Source of the DNA: CBDVBZ01 sp965372355
GTDB taxonomy: Bacteria > Krumholzibacteriota > Krumholzibacteriia > WVZY01
Length of the DNA: 7,598 bases
Assembly (NCBI GenBank): GCA_965372355.1
Contig: CBDVBZ010000153.1
Coordinates: 1 to 7,598 of the forward strand
Reading direction: 5' to 3'
In this document: positions 7,465-7,598 of the stretch, one piece after another
Layout of the letters: every line of letters begins with the position of its first letter
Numbering within the stretch: the stretch's first letter is position 1
Made by a program: the position numbers and the translations under genes
The notes under the pieces: model-generated
Database searches by the model: none
What the model was told of the DNA's origin: nothing
What the model saw: only the letters and a program-made list of their open reading frames with translations

Positions 7465-7598
7465 TTCTTGAGACTCCTTCTCGATCTGAGACACCACAGT
7501 TCTTGAGGCTCCTTCTCGATCTGAGACACCACAGTTCTTGAGGCTCCTTCTCGATCTGAGACACCACAGTTCTTGAGGCTCCTTCTCGATCTGAGACA
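7465..7598. repeat. Tandem repeat of a 35-bp unit, at least 3.8 copies, truncated by the window end
   Basis: Copies start at 7465, 7500 and 7535, with a fourth partial copy of 29 bases from 7570 to 7598. All are identical except for one base: the first copy has GAGACTCC where the others have GAGGCTCC. The unit is directly tandem, with no spacers, so it is not a CRISPR array. Each unit holds TCTCGATCTGAGA, a 13-bp imperfect inverted repeat (arms TCTC/GAGA), and, on the minus strand, an AAGGAG. The minus-strand unit has no stop codon in any of its three frames. The array occupies the leader just before the outer-membrane-factor gene. It may be a real regulatory or slippage-prone leader, or an assembly artefact at a contig end. 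Confidence 0.9.
7474..7479 (-). promoter_or_regulatory. Probable ribosome binding site of the outer-membrane-factor gene, within a tandem repeat
   Basis: AAGGAG on the minus strand lies 12 bases before the ATG at 7461. The spacing is longer than the usual 5-9 bases, so initiation may be modest. The motif belongs to the first copy of a 35-bp tandem repeat, so further AAGGAG copies follow every 35 bases upstream. Confidence 0.5.

Noticed and set aside
7465..7598. CRISPR array
   Set aside because: The copies abut directly as identical 35-bp units, with no unique spacers between them.

Overview
This window holds most of a heavy-metal efflux operon of the Cus/Sil (copper/silver) type. Everything real is on the minus strand. 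In transcription order (right to left) it contains a tandem-repeat leader (about 7465-7598, running off the window end), a TolC-type outer-membrane factor (6085-7461), a large CusB-like periplasmic adaptor (3932-5980), a CusA-like RND proton/metal antiporter (131-3928), and the first 34 codons of a gene whose N-terminus looks like a copper/silver P1B-type ATPase (1-104, cut by the window edge). The gaps are 104, 3 and 26 bases, and no terminator-like hairpin was seen between the genes, so one transcript is the simplest reading. No regulator gene, CusF-type chaperone gene, RNA gene or mobile element is visible.

The first three products should form one envelope-spanning pump: RND protein in the inner membrane, adaptor in the periplasm, and beta-barrel/alpha-tunnel channel in the outer membrane. 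The ATPase would move metal from cytoplasm to periplasm and the RND pump would clear the periplasm. The same small Cys/Met/His heavy-metal-binding module occurs three times: at the adaptor N-terminus, in the middle of the adaptor, and at the ATPase N-terminus. The adaptor also carries a C-terminal DUF3347-type domain. This suggests metal delivery by built-in domains rather than by a separate CusF chaperone (inference).

The organism is a Gram-negative (diderm) bacterium with moderately GC-rich DNA by eye. The long RND protein (1265 aa against about 1047 in E. coli CusA) and the adaptor with two metal-binding modules plus DUF3347 resemble proteins of environmental phyla such as Planctomycetota, Bacteroidota or Gemmatimonadota, not enterobacteria. 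I cannot assign a phylum from this sequence.

The parts most worth a second look are: (1) an insertion of about 118 residues with roughly four extra membrane segments between TM6 and TM7 of the RND protein; (2) loss of nearly all the methionines of the E. coli CusA relay, while the three-methionine periplasmic binding site is intact; (3) changes in the proton-relay residues; (4) the multi-module adaptor; (5) a 35-bp tandem repeat that carries the outer-membrane-factor ribosome binding site in every copy and is free of stop codons on the coding strand. This is a recognisable metal efflux system with unusual variants, not clearly a new system.
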